A stretch of 58,750 nucleotides of DNA from Neorhizobium sp. SHOUNA12A (GTDB taxonomy: Bacteria > Pseudomonadota > Alphaproteobacteria > Rhizobiales > Rhizobiaceae), in contig NZ_JALBGV010000035.1 of assembly GCF_023006505.1 (NCBI RefSeq), forward strand, positions 1-58,750, read 5' to 3'. The notes below the pieces were generated by a model that saw only the letters and a program-made list of their open reading frames with translations, did not search any database and was not told where the DNA came from. Below, one piece after another: positions 27,231 through 36,792 of the stretch. The number at the start of each line of letters is the position of its first letter. Position 1 is the stretch's first letter. The translations under genes were made by a program, and so were the position numbers.

Positions 27231-27349
27231 CCCGTAAAACCGTTCTCCGCCTCTTCGGCAGGTTTCTCTTCTCCGCCATCATGATGGCGGCCCTTTTTGG
27301 AGGGCCGCTTGTACTCCTGGTTCTTCTCTCCAGGCGGTTCACCATGTAG
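27227..27349 (+). CDS. Possible 40-residue single-pass membrane protein coupled to RND pump
   Basis: The ATG overlaps the pump's stop codon (ATGA), implying translational coupling. The product is basic at the N-terminus ([11 protein letters not shown]), then a continuous hydrophobic segment from about residue 13 to 34 (FLFSAIMMAALFGGPLVLLVLL), then SRRFTM. This is the size and shape of small pump-associated proteins such as AcrZ, with no sequence resemblance claimed. Against it, an 8-bp GC-rich stem (27287-27294 / 27301-27308) lies inside the ORF and could instead be the operon terminator. Confidence 0.5.
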   Translation: MTRKTVLRLFGRFLFSAIMMAALFGGPLVLLVLLSRRFTM

Positions 27350-27408
27350 CGGACTTGCTCGGTTAGAGGTAGGTCGGCTGGCAGGCCAAGGGATTGTGCC
27401 GACCCCTT

Positions 27409-28164
27409 TTAGGCGGGATTGAGGGCGGCAAATATGTTGTCATAAGTCCCGTCGCGTTCAGCCCAGCGGCGGGCCTGATCGCGTTCGAGGAGCAACTCGC
27501 CGCGAGGGTGGTTGCCTTGCTCGAGCATCGCAATCACCTCCGAAATATAAGAGCCCAGAGGCATCGCGCGAGGATCGGCAGCCTGTGCCGTACCGGTCAA
27601 TTCGGTCTGGACATAGGGCGGCGACAATTCGAGAACCTCGACAGGCAAGGTGCGAAGCTGGTGGCGCAGCGAGACCAGCCATGAATGCAGGAACGCTTTG
27701 CTCGCGCAATATGTGGCAAAGTCGGCGCGAGGCACGAAGGCGAGCGCCGAACTGGTCGCCATGATAGTTGCGTGACGTTGCTTCCTCAATGTCGGCAGGA
27801 AGGCGGCAATCACGCGCAGCACTCCGAGGATATTCGTCTGCACAATCGTTTCGGCCTCGGCCACCTTCCAATCACCAGACGCGATATCCTCAGTTCGAGA
27901 AATCCCGGCGTTGGCTATCAATACATTAAGGTCGGGGAACCGCACGCGGACGTCGCTCGCCAGGCGCGTCAGGGAGTGGGGATCGTCCAAGTCGAGGTGC
28001 ATCCCGACAATGCCGGGGCGACCGGCCGCGATGCTTTCAAGCAGGTCCTGCCGCCGTCCCGTTACGATGACGCGGTTGCCTCGATCATGAAGAGCTTTGG
28101 CAAGCGCACGGCCAATCCCGCTCGTGCCGCCAGTGAACAGTATAGTGTTGTCGGTCATTCTCAT
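27409..28164 (-). CDS. Short-chain dehydrogenase/reductase (DltE-like)
   Basis: A 251-residue SDR with TGGTSGIGRALA at about 11-22, TGRRQ after the second strand (NADP preference), NAGIS, a Ser in TSSALAF and YCASK as the YxxxK site. The middle and C-terminus (PPYVQTELTGTAQAADPRAMPLGSYISEV) match the DltE-like subgroup of cytosolic SDRs. The ATG at 28164 has GGAAAGG upstream; ATG 28158 is an alternative. It converges on the RND operon and has no obvious partner. Substrate unknown. Confidence 0.88.
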   Translation of the reverse strand: MRMTDNTILFTGGTSGIGRALAKALHDRGNRVIVTGRRQDLLESIAAGRPGIVGMHLDLDDPHSLTRLASDVRVRFPDLNVLIANAGISRTEDIASGDWKVAEAETIVQTNILGVLRVIAAFLPTLRKQRHATIMATSSALAFVPRADFATYCASKAFLHSWLVSLRHQLRTLPVEVLELSPPYVQTELTGTAQAADPRAMPLGSYISEVIAMLEQGNHPRGELLLERDQARRWAERDGTYDNIFAALNPA

Positions 28165-28480
28165 TGTTGGAACCTTTCCGAAGTTCTGCTTTCAGGGAAA
28201 GGCCACGGCGTAGTCATCGAAACCCATACGGGCACCCCTCATCGAAGACCAGGTTTCCTTAGTCTTGGCGAAAGATCGGCCTTGGGTGATGATATAAATC
28301 CATACCGCGCGCCTTCAAAGTCGAGCTCTCCCTGCTGGGACCTTCTCGACAAAGGACGCGTTGGATGACGGTAACGCCTACGACAGCGCGGGTTTCATCG
28401 CTGCAGCCAAACAACTAACCGAGCCAGCACCCGCGGTCAACGCCGTTGCCCGAGCGGTGTTTGCCTTTGGGAATATTAAA
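28165..28480. other. 316-bp intergenic region, no supported gene
   Basis: This lies between the SDR start and the terminator of the exported-protein gene. A rightward frame from about 28362 to 28498 reads through without a good start and is not called. The SDR promoter should be here, but no clear -35/-10 boxes were recognised. Confidence 0.4.
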
Positions 28481-28512
28481 AAGCCCCATAGCCGGTAGGG
28501 GTTATGGGGCTT
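28481..28512 (-). terminator. Rho-independent terminator of exported-protein gene
   Basis: AAGCCCCATA (28481-28490) and TATGGGGCTT (28503-28512) form a perfect 10-bp stem. Read leftward, the stem is followed by a run of Ts, 29 bases past the stop of the gene ending at 28541. Confidence 0.85.
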
Positions 28513-28540
28513 GAGGCAACGAAATGTCGCGAAATCGGGA

Positions 28541-28888
28541 TCAGCACGAGTTTGCCCGGTTCGTCGGGCTGTTCGGGTCGGACGTAGACGCGTTGGTGCC
28601 ATTTGCCCCCGCAGTGGTCGGGCTCTGGCCGCAATTAGCATTCGTGCTGCCCGCATTACCCGCGCCTTGCGCGTTGGTGCTGCCCGTCGTTGTCGTGTCG
28701 GGCACTATCGCGCCTCCGGCTCCAGTTCCCGGGGTTCCAGTGCCGGTGGCGTCGGTCGATGTGCCGGTGCCTGAAGTGCCGGTCGAGCCCGAACCGGCCG
28801 AACCGGTGCCGCCGCCAGTACCCTGTGCAAATGCAGAAGTAGCAAGACCAAGTGCAAGAGCGCTCACAGTGAGAAGCTTTACGATCAT
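28541..28888 (-). CDS. Small exported Gly/Thr/Ser-rich protein
   Basis: A 115-residue protein with a clean signal peptide (KLLTVSALALGLATSAFAQ, cleavage after about residue 21). The mature part is low-complexity: about 80 residues made almost entirely of Gly, Thr, Ser, Ala, Asn and Pro (for example TGTSGTGTSTDATGTGTPGT) with only two Cys, one mid-chain and one at the very C-terminus. GAGGAAAC precedes the ATG. It is monocistronic, ending in its own terminator. No family recognised; such exported disordered proteins are often envelope or stress related, which is only a suggestion. Confidence 0.75.
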   Translation of the reverse strand: MIVKLLTVSALALGLATSAFAQGTGGGTGSAGSGSTGTSGTGTSTDATGTGTPGTGAGGAIVPDTTTTGSTNAQGAGNAGSTNANCGQSPTTAGANGTNASTSDPNSPTNRANSC

Positions 28889-29022
28889 GAAGTGTTTCCT
28901 CTCAGTTATCTCAACGACATCCAAACCGCGGGTAGCATCTAAAGTTCCCGCTGTATTAAAAACAATCGAAACCGCCGAATGTTGAACGACCGCCACGTCG
29001 CCGCTGCTCATTGCGGCATTGG

Positions 29023-31233
29023 TCATGCCGTCGTGACAACCCGAATATCGCCTTTGCGATCGACAACGAGGACGACGACCTCTCGTCCCGAGCGCCGGAC
29101 AGTCACGTCGACCGAACCATGTCCGACCAGCAGATGCCGTAGGGTGACCTCGTCGAGGAAAGGCGGGAGCCGAGGCTCGTTGAAGCTGACCTGCAACGCG
29201 TTCGGATCGAAGTCGAGGCCGAGGCACGATTGCAACAGCGAGAGTGGCGCTGCCGCGGCCCAGGCCTGCGGCGAGCATGCGACCGGATAGAAAGTCGGCC
29301 CTTGTGCTCGCTGGCGCGCCAGTCCGCAGAAAAGTTCGGGAAGCCGGCGCAGATCGATATAGGTCGAAGCCGTAAACAGCCCTTCGAATATTCGAGCCGC
29401 CTCCACTCTAAACCCGTAACGAGCGAGGCCGCTGGCGATCAGGGCATTGTCATGTGGCCAAATCGAGCCGTTGTGGTAACTCATTGGATTGTAACGCGCC
29501 TCGGTCGATGGAATGGTGCGGATGCCCCAACCGCAGAAGGATGAGGCGCTCATCATCGTGCGGACGACCCGTTCGGCCCGGTCCGGATAGGCGAGCCCGG
29601 TAAAGAGCGCGTGGCCGGCGTTCGAGGACCGGACCCGGCAAGGCCGCTTGTCCCGGTCGAGTGCCAGCACGTAGGTGCCAAGCTCTTCGTCGAAGAAGGT
29701 GGAATCGAACGCCCGGCGAAAGCCCTCCGCTCTTGCCATAAAGCTTGTTGCCTGTTCCGGCCGGTCCAGCCGGCGGAAGATCTCCGCTGCCGCTTGCCAG
29801 GCGCCGTAAACGTAGGCCTGCACTTCAGCGATCGCGATTGGCCCGTTGGCCAGTGTACCGTCGGTGTGGAAAACGGAGTCGTGGCTGTCCTTCCATGCCT
29901 GGTTGATCAAGCCTTCTTCCGTCTGCCGCCCATATTCAACGAAGCCGTCGCCGTCGCGGTCTCCGTGCTCGTCGATCCATGTCAACGCCGCCTCTATGTG
30001 CGGCAGGAGGGGATAGATGGTCGCGAGATCACCGGTTCGCTTCAGGTATTCCCCGGCCAGCATCACGAAAAGCGGAGTCGAGTCGATACTGCCGTAGTAC
30101 TGCCGGAAAGGCACTTCGCCCAGTTCAGCCATCTCTCCGGAACGGATTTCGTGCAGGATTTTCCCCGGTTCGGCGTCCGATGCCGGGTCAATCTCCGTCG
30201 CCTGGTTGGCCGCAAGGTGTCCGAGGACGCCGCGGGCGATGTTCGGATCGAGCCAGAGCGTTTCAAGCGCGGTGATAAGGGCGTCGCGGCCAAAGACGGT
30301 GCTGAACCAAGGTATGCCGGCGTAGGGATAAGGGCCTTCCGGTTTATCGGTCATCAGCATGTAGAGATCTGAAACACTGCGGCGTGCAGCCTCGTTGAAG
30401 ATCTCGTTCGACGTCGTGATCGACGCCGCGCGCGAAGACGCGGCGCGCAAGGCCCGGCGGGCATCCCGCAAGGCAAAAAAGAAGGAACGGTAGCCGGGCT
30501 TGTCGGTTTGCGCCGCCGGGTCACAGCCGATCTCGATGAACAGCGAGCGGATTTCATGCTGCGCCAGCTCGAGGTCATAGACGACAAGGTCACTGCCAAA
30601 CTTATCCGGCTGCGGGTCGAAGGAAAGCCGTGTCAGTCGTTTCTTGCTGTCCAGACCGACATAGGAGAGGAGGATGGAACCCTGCTCGATGACAGCCGGA
30701 AGATGGCGCCCTTTTCTTCCCCTCACGGTACCGCGGACCTCGAAAAGATCGGCAAAGTCTGCTGCGAATGCGATCTCTATGCGAATGTGCTGCGGCCGTT
30801 CGTCATAATTTTTGACGGTCAGCCGCTCGTAGCAGGTTGCCTTCCACAGGAAGCGCGACCTGCGCAGATGGATGAGGTCATGCTCCAGAATGAGCTTGCC
30901 CTTCTCGTCGAAGAGATCGGGGTTGGTTAGGTCGCAGGTGAGCGTTGCGTTGTCGTCCCGCAATGTCGACGACAACAACATCGGGCGCCGGCCGTTGATC
31001 GACAGGTAGAGGTGAGAAAGATAGCGCGTGTCGCGGTGGAAGAGGCCTTCGGGGCTGCCCGGGCCGCAGAGCGCGTCGCCGTTGTGATCGAAGACGGCGA
31101 AGGTATCGCCGTGTTTCAGGGTGCGTGGCCGCCGCTCCTGCAGCGATGCGGCAGCGGGAATGAAGAATTGCGCGACCGGTGCGCCTGGGCCGGCCAGCAC
31201 CCCGGTCGGGTTGTCCGCAGAGGTGATCGACAT
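29023..31233 (-). CDS. Glycogen-debranching-type amylo-alpha-1,6-glucosidase
   Basis: A 736-residue protein. The N-terminal beta domain (about 30-240) contains the GDE_N segment DGLFHRDTRYLS-like (here PEGLFHRDTRYLSHLYL), and the C-terminal (alpha/alpha)6 barrel (about 270-690) has YAGIPWFSTVFGRDALITAL and YNPMSYHNGSIWPHDNALIA, hallmarks of the glycogen-debranching/trehalase-like clan. It probably hydrolyses alpha-1,6 or related alpha-glucosidic bonds in the cytosol. A GT4 glycosyltransferase starts 16 bp upstream on the same strand, so the two likely act on one glucan or glycoside. No signal peptide. Confidence 0.87.
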   Translation of the reverse strand: MSITSADNPTGVLAGPGAPVAQFFIPAAASLQERRPRTLKHGDTFAVFDHNGDALCGPGSPEGLFHRDTRYLSHLYLSINGRRPMLLSSTLRDDNATLTCDLTNPDLFDEKGKLILEHDLIHLRRSRFLWKATCYERLTVKNYDERPQHIRIEIAFAADFADLFEVRGTVRGRKGRHLPAVIEQGSILLSYVGLDSKKRLTRLSFDPQPDKFGSDLVVYDLELAQHEIRSLFIEIGCDPAAQTDKPGYRSFFFALRDARRALRAASSRAASITTSNEIFNEAARRSVSDLYMLMTDKPEGPYPYAGIPWFSTVFGRDALITALETLWLDPNIARGVLGHLAANQATEIDPASDAEPGKILHEIRSGEMAELGEVPFRQYYGSIDSTPLFVMLAGEYLKRTGDLATIYPLLPHIEAALTWIDEHGDRDGDGFVEYGRQTEEGLINQAWKDSHDSVFHTDGTLANGPIAIAEVQAYVYGAWQAAAEIFRRLDRPEQATSFMARAEGFRRAFDSTFFDEELGTYVLALDRDKRPCRVRSSNAGHALFTGLAYPDRAERVVRTMMSASSFCGWGIRTIPSTEARYNPMSYHNGSIWPHDNALIASGLARYGFRVEAARIFEGLFTASTYIDLRRLPELFCGLARQRAQGPTFYPVACSPQAWAAAAPLSLLQSCLGLDFDPNALQVSFNEPRLPPFLDEVTLRHLLVGHGSVDVTVRRSGREVVVLVVDRKGDIRVVTTA

Positions 31234-31249
31234 GGCTTCTCCTCAAGAT

Positions 31250-32344
31250 TCAGGCGACCACCTGGAGGTCGAGCGCCTGGCCGGTTGACCGACGGATACG
31301 TGCGGCCTTGGTGCGGACGCCGGGCAGATTGCGATAGAGCTCAAGATAGTCCCGCGCCATTCTTTCTGAGGTGAAACGCTTCTCGAATGTGCCGCGCACT
31401 TGTCTCCGATCCATCCGCAACGCCCATTCGACATTTTCGGCCGCCTCGGTCACGCTCTCGACCAGAACGCCGGAGACCCGGTCGTCGATCACCTCCGGAA
31501 CGGAGCCGCAGCGGAAGGCGATCACCGGTGTGCCGCAGGCCATGGCCTCGATCATGACGAGTCCAAAGGGCTCGGGCCAGTCGATCGGGAAAAGCAGCGC
31601 GCCGGCATTGCCGAGGAAACCGGCCTTCTGGTGCTCGTTTATCTCGCCGATGAATTCGACATTCGGATGGCTCTTGACCATCGGCTCGATCACCGTCTCC
31701 CAATAGGCCTTGTCGGCATTGTCGATCTTGGCCGCGATTTTCAGCGGCATGCCGACCTTTGCCGCGATCGCGATTGCGCGATCCGGCCGCTTCTCCGGCG
31801 AAATACGTCCGAGGAAGGCAAGGTAATTGCCTTTCGGCGTTGCAGTGAAGGGGAGGAGATCGGCGGGCAGACCATGGTAGACGGTTCCGGACCAGTTGAC
31901 CGGCGGCATCGGGCGGCGCTGGTCGTTGGAGATCGAGACCAGCGGAATTTCGGGAAAGGCCTGATAAAAGGGATGCAGGTCCGGCAGGTCGAGGCGACCA
32001 TGCAAGGTGGTCACCGTGCGGTCGGCAAAATCTCGGACCAGCGGGAAATGCAACAGGTCGATATGGAAATGCAGGACATCGAATTCGTGCGCCCGGCGGC
32101 GGATTTCCTCCAGCATGACGATCTGATGCGGCAGGTGGTCCCTGACGGCCGGGTTGAGCCGCAATGCGACCTGCGAACACGCCACCAGCTTGGCATCGGT
32201 GACGGAATCACCGCTTGCAAAGAGAGTGACGTCATGGCCCTGGGCGACAAGCTCTTCGGTGAGATAAGAAACAATGCGTTCGGTTCCCCCGTAGAGCTTG
32301 GGCGGAACACTTTCAGCAAGCGGTGCGATCTGAGCGATCTTCAT
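31250..32344 (-). CDS. Glycosyltransferase family 4
   Basis: A 364-residue GT-B enzyme. The N-terminal domain has YGGTERIVSYLTEELVAQGHDVTLFASGDS (acceptor side); the C-terminal nucleotide-sugar domain has LGRISPEKRPDRAI and the EPFGLVMIEAMACG segment carrying the E-x7-E motif. The ATG at 32344 has GAGGAGG upstream. It is followed by the debranching enzyme after 16 bp. Donor and acceptor are unknown; a role in making or reshaping a storage glucan or glucoside alongside that enzyme is inferred from linkage. Confidence 0.88.
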   Translation of the reverse strand: MKIAQIAPLAESVPPKLYGGTERIVSYLTEELVAQGHDVTLFASGDSVTDAKLVACSQVALRLNPAVRDHLPHQIVMLEEIRRRAHEFDVLHFHIDLLHFPLVRDFADRTVTTLHGRLDLPDLHPFYQAFPEIPLVSISNDQRRPMPPVNWSGTVYHGLPADLLPFTATPKGNYLAFLGRISPEKRPDRAIAIAAKVGMPLKIAAKIDNADKAYWETVIEPMVKSHPNVEFIGEINEHQKAGFLGNAGALLFPIDWPEPFGLVMIEAMACGTPVIAFRCGSVPEVIDDRVSGVLVESVTEAAENVEWALRMDRRQVRGTFEKRFTSERMARDYLELYRNLPGVRTKAARIRRSTGQALDLQVVA

Positions 32345-32428
32345 CGGCAAAACCTCCTCGTGAGAGCAAAGAGTCGTCGGCAAAAATCATGTCCGCGCCC
32401 GTCAGGACAGCACGCGGGGTCGAAGTCC

Positions 32429-32851
32429 TCAGGTTTCAAACAACTGGCGGCGACGTCCGTTCCAGTAGCTGCACAGGCCGAAACGGTCGCGAAGCCGTCG
32501 GTTTCGTCGCTTTCTGCGGTCGCTTCTGCCCGTTTCCACTAAAACTGGCAGGGTCGGCGCGGGGAGAGGATCGCTGCCGCCGTCGAGCGCTTTCAGAGCC
32601 TCCAGGATTTCGTCATAAGTGACGATGTTGTCCATGCCCGGATAACGGCGCAAGGCCGGCATGGATTCAATAGCGGATATGTCGGAAGCCCATGAGGCGA
32701 GGATCGCCCGCTTCTCGTCCCTGCCGATATGTTCGGCCGCCAGCACGTCCCGCGGGTGATTAAAATGCGAAGCCGGGTGCAGCAGATGCGCGGCGCTGAT
32801 TGCTTCTACGGCCTGCTCTGGTGCGGTATTGTCGATATTTTCCTTTCTCAT
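32429..32851 (-). CDS. Hypothetical protein with Arg-rich C-terminus
   Basis: A 140-residue soluble protein with no family I can name. The first 95 residues look folded, with FNHPRDVLAAEHIGRDEKRAILASWASDISAIESMPALRRYPG followed by TYDEILEALKALD. The C-terminal 32 residues are strikingly basic (RSDRRKRRNRRLRDRF, then WNGRRRQ), as in nucleic-acid-binding or very recently read-through tails. It lies between the groEL terminator and the glycosyltransferase, on the same strand as both. A frameshifted C-terminus is possible. Confidence 0.65.
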   Translation of the reverse strand: MRKENIDNTAPEQAVEAISAAHLLHPASHFNHPRDVLAAEHIGRDEKRAILASWASDISAIESMPALRRYPGMDNIVTYDEILEALKALDGGSDPLPAPTLPVLVETGRSDRRKRRNRRLRDRFGLCSYWNGRRRQLFET

Positions 32852-32915
32852 CCTGTGACCCCATTGCTGGAGATGGACATTTCGCCCGGTTGTCGATTTG
32901 TTGGTTGAACGGGTT

Positions 32916-32941
32916 GGCCCGCCCTTTGAAAAGGGCGGGCC
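32916..32941 (-). terminator. Hairpin after groEL
   Basis: GGCCCGCCCTTT (32916-32927) and AAAGGGCGGGCC (32930-32941) form a 12-bp stem with almost no loop, 10 bases past the groEL stop codon. It lacks a T-run but is very GC-rich; likely the groESL terminator or 3' stabiliser. Confidence 0.7.
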
Positions 32942-32951
32942 GGACCATCAC

Positions 32952-34583
<1,632 letters not shown>

Positions 34584-34627
34584 TCACTCCTCGATTAGGC
34601 AGCTTGCTTGATTGATGGATGGTGTTC

Positions 34628-34942
34628 TCAGGCGGCTTTCTTCTGCTCGGCCTGGGCCTCGATGATGCCCATGACGTCGCTTTCCTTCATGATCAGCAGG
34701 TCCTCGCCGTTGATCTTGATCTCGGTGCCGGACCACTTGCCAAACAGGATGCGGTCGCCAACCTTGACATCGAGGGCCTGGACCTGGCCGGCGTCGTTGC
34801 GCGCGCCAGGGCCGACGGCGATGACCTCGCCTTCCTGTGGCTTTTCCTTGGCAGTGTCGGGAATGATGATGCCACCCTTGGTCTTTTCCTCGGATTCGAC
34901 CCGGCGGACGAGAATGCGATCGTGAAGCGGTCGGAACGACAT
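34628..34942 (-). CDS. groES: Co-chaperonin GroES
   Basis: A 104-residue GroES. It opens with [28 protein letters not shown], has the mobile loop ([18 protein letters not shown]) and the family segment [19 protein letters not shown]. The ATG at 34942 has GGAGG upstream; four extra codons upstream are not needed. The C-terminus has about nine extra residues (AQAEQKKAA) past the usual end. It caps the GroEL ring and is co-transcribed with groEL. Confidence 0.97.
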   Translation of the reverse strand: MSFRPLHDRILVRRVESEEKTKGGIIIPDTAKEKPQEGEVIAVGPGARNDAGQVQALDVKVGDRILFGKWSGTEIKINGEDLLIMKESDVMGIIEAQAEQKKAA

Positions 34943-35047
34943 GTTTTCCTCCAATGGACAAACAATGATGACGTTGTTCCCCCTGGCCGGACCGGATGAC
35001 CAGTCCGGGCGGGTGCAAAACCTCGCGCGAGCGTTTTGCGCGAAATG

Positions 35048-35076
35048 ATCTGGTTTGCAGATTTCGGGATTTCAAG
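35048..35076 (-). promoter_or_regulatory. Heat-shock (RpoH-like) promoter candidate for groESL
   Basis: Read leftward, CTTGAA (complement of 35071-35076) is followed after 17 bases by CCAGAT (complement of 35048-35053). The -35 is a good match to the alphaproteobacterial RpoH box; the -10 is partial. It lies about 105 bp upstream of groES. Confidence 0.5.
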
Positions 35077-35093
35077 AGAGCCCGCGCAAAAAA

Positions 35094-35120
35094 TCAGCAC
35101 TCTTTCAAGCTGGCTGCCAA
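35094..35120. promoter_or_regulatory. Degenerate CIRCE element
   Basis: TCAGCACTC, nine bases, GGCTGCCAA has the 9-9-9 layout of the HrcA operator. The left arm matches the consensus at 8 of 9 positions, the right arm at about 6 of 9. It lies just upstream of the RpoH-like promoter, so HrcA control may be weak or lost. Confidence 0.45.
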
Positions 35121-35223
35121 GGCGCTGGAAAGGAACAACAAACGTGGGCTTGGCGTTTTGAAAATGTTGATGGGCCGCAAAAAAAAAGCACCCGCTTCAG
35201 ACGGCATGAAACGGAGACGAAGC

Positions 35224-35496
35224 ATGCGATTTTCATCAGATATGGAACGTCAGCTCCACGGCTACGGCCTTACCACTGCTCACATCCTCTACCATATCCC
35301 CGATTTCGAATCCGTCCTGCAGACATATGTTTGGCAGGACTACGATCTGGCACCTGATTTCCCGGAGATGCACAGGTTTCTTGATTTCTGGCAGGTCAAC
35401 CTTGACGGCCCGCTTCACTCCGTGCGTTACACCCACCAGCGCCTGATCGGCCCGCACGAATGGCGCCGCGTGGACGGCGAGTTCAAGCTGCACTAA
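35224..35496 (+). CDS. usg: Usg family protein
   Basis: A 90-residue protein of the alphaproteobacterial Usg family, recognised from ERQLHGYGLTTAHILYHIPD, LQTYVWQDYDLAPDFPEM and the closing PLHSVRYTHQRLIGPHEWR. The family has no established biochemical function. The ATG at 35224 is selected because homologues start close to the ERQL motif and GGAG precedes it; the frame is open further upstream. It is divergent from groESL and shares its 281-bp upstream region. Confidence 0.85.
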   Translation: MRFSSDMERQLHGYGLTTAHILYHIPDFESVLQTYVWQDYDLAPDFPEMHRFLDFWQVNLDGPLHSVRYTHQRLIGPHEWRRVDGEFKLH

Positions 35497-35584
35497 CGAC
35501 AGCACTTGAACAGAGATTTTTCGCTTCCTAACTCATCGCCAGCCGAGGCTCTCATGAGCTCGTCACCGTCACATTGGCTTTTGA

Positions 35585-35887
35585 GTGAGTGGCAAAACGG
35601 AAGCACAACAAGAAACGATCCGTGATCTCCACGTCGAGGAGCGCGAGGAGATTTTCATCAACCTTGCGCAGGCTCTCCAAGGAACGGCGCGGGAGGCCTG
35701 GGCCGAGGGCATCAGGCATTTCGCGATGCTGTCAAACAATATGGCCGAGGCAATCCGGACGAATGCCGATGAGCTCGCGCGTGATGATCCTGACGGCGCG
35801 GAGCGCGTGCTCAAGCAGGCAAAGGCGATGATTTCGCAGTTCAATGCCCAACATCCCTATAGAATGTCAAGCATGGCAGTCCACTGA
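35585..35887 (+). CDS. Small hypothetical helical protein
   Basis: A 100-residue acidic, mostly helical protein (TIRDLHVEEREEIFINLAQALQGTAREAWAEGI..., heptad-like spacing of hydrophobic residues) of no family known to me. The start would be a GTG at 35585 with a poor ribosome site, so the N-terminus is uncertain. It follows usg on the same strand after 88 bp and ends 23 bp before the convergent lactonase gene. Codon use is like that of its neighbours. Confidence 0.55.
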   Translation: MSGKTEAQQETIRDLHVEEREEIFINLAQALQGTAREAWAEGIRHFAMLSNNMAEAIRTNADELARDDPDGAERVLKQAKAMISQFNAQHPYRMSSMAVH

Positions 35888-35910
35888 GCGTGCCGCGATC
35901 GGCGACGGGT

Positions 35911-36792
35911 TCAAATCCTGAAACGGTGGACGGGTGTGCCGCGGACGCCGGCTTCGAAGGCAAAGAGCGTCCCGTGTTCGAACGTGCCGTTGTTGTCGGT
36001 GGAGAGGGTGGTGACGTAGATCGTCGCGAGATCCGGCCCGCCGAAACAGGGCATGGTCGGTGATTTCGCCGGCATTCTGTAAATCTCGACGACGTCGCCC
36101 TCCGGCGACATCCGGTTGACACCACCCGAGAGGATGCCGGCGATCCAGTAGAAACCATTCGCATCCATGGCGGCGCCATCCGGCCGGCCTTCTTCCGGGG
36201 CGAAATCGTGCAGCCGGCGAGGAGGACCGGTGATGCCCTTCTGCGGATCGAAATCGAAGACCTGAGCAAAAAGGCCGCTGCTGTCCGAGTGATACATGGT
36301 TCGGCCGTCAGGGCTCCAGGCAAGGCCATTGGAGGTCAGGAGCCCGCCATCGATGATCGTGGTGAAGGAGCAGTCGGGCATGACGCGATAAAGGCGAGCA
36401 TTGCCGGTCTGCGGGATAGCCTCGTCACGGGTGCCGACCCAGAAGCAGCCGTCGGGCCCGACCTTGCCGTCGTTGAGCCGGCTGTCGGGGCGCCCGCCAT
36501 CAGGATCGCAGAGCAGCTTCATGGTCCCGGTTTTCGGGTTCAGGAGGTGAACGCCATTTTCGAGCGCCACGGCGATATCGCCGCTTTCGCAGAGGGCCAG
36601 GCAGCCGATCTTGTGCGGCATGTCGTACCGGTCGATATGTCCATTGGCGCGCAGGCAGATCGCTGCCGGCGCCAGGATGTCGACCAGCCAGAGATCTCCG
36701 GTGCGGTCGTCCCAGGTGGGCGATTCGCCGACCTTCAGCGGAAAGTTGATGACCCGTCGCACCTTCGGGGTGATGATGTCCGGTTTGCTCAT
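35911..36792 (-). CDS. SMP-30/gluconolactonase-family lactonase
   Basis: A 293-residue six-bladed propeller of the SMP-30/gluconolactonase/LRE family. Metal-site features include the first Glu in VGESPTWDDRTGDLWLVDI, Asn in DGKVGPDGCFWVGT and the Asp in SPDGRTMYHSDS. The family hydrolyses sugar-acid lactones using a divalent metal; some members (the UxuL type) open the aldarolactones made by uronate dehydrogenase. Its ATG overlaps the stop of the uronate dehydrogenase gene (ATGA), supporting that this is its job here. Confidence 0.9.
   Translation of the reverse strand: MSKPDIITPKVRRVINFPLKVGESPTWDDRTGDLWLVDILAPAAICLRANGHIDRYDMPHKIGCLALCESGDIAVALENGVHLLNPKTGTMKLLCDPDGGRPDSRLNDGKVGPDGCFWVGTRDEAIPQTGNARLYRVMPDCSFTTIIDGGLLTSNGLAWSPDGRTMYHSDSSGLFAQVFDFDPQKGITGPPRRLHDFAPEEGRPDGAAMDANGFYWIAGILSGGVNRMSPEGDVVEIYRMPAKSPTMPCFGGPDLATIYVTTLSTDNNGTFEHGTLFAFEAGVRGTPVHRFRI

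Noticed and set aside
28362..28498. A 45-codon rightward frame ending in the terminator hairpin
   Set aside because: It has only a TTG start without ribosome site, and its end overlaps a terminator for the opposite strand.
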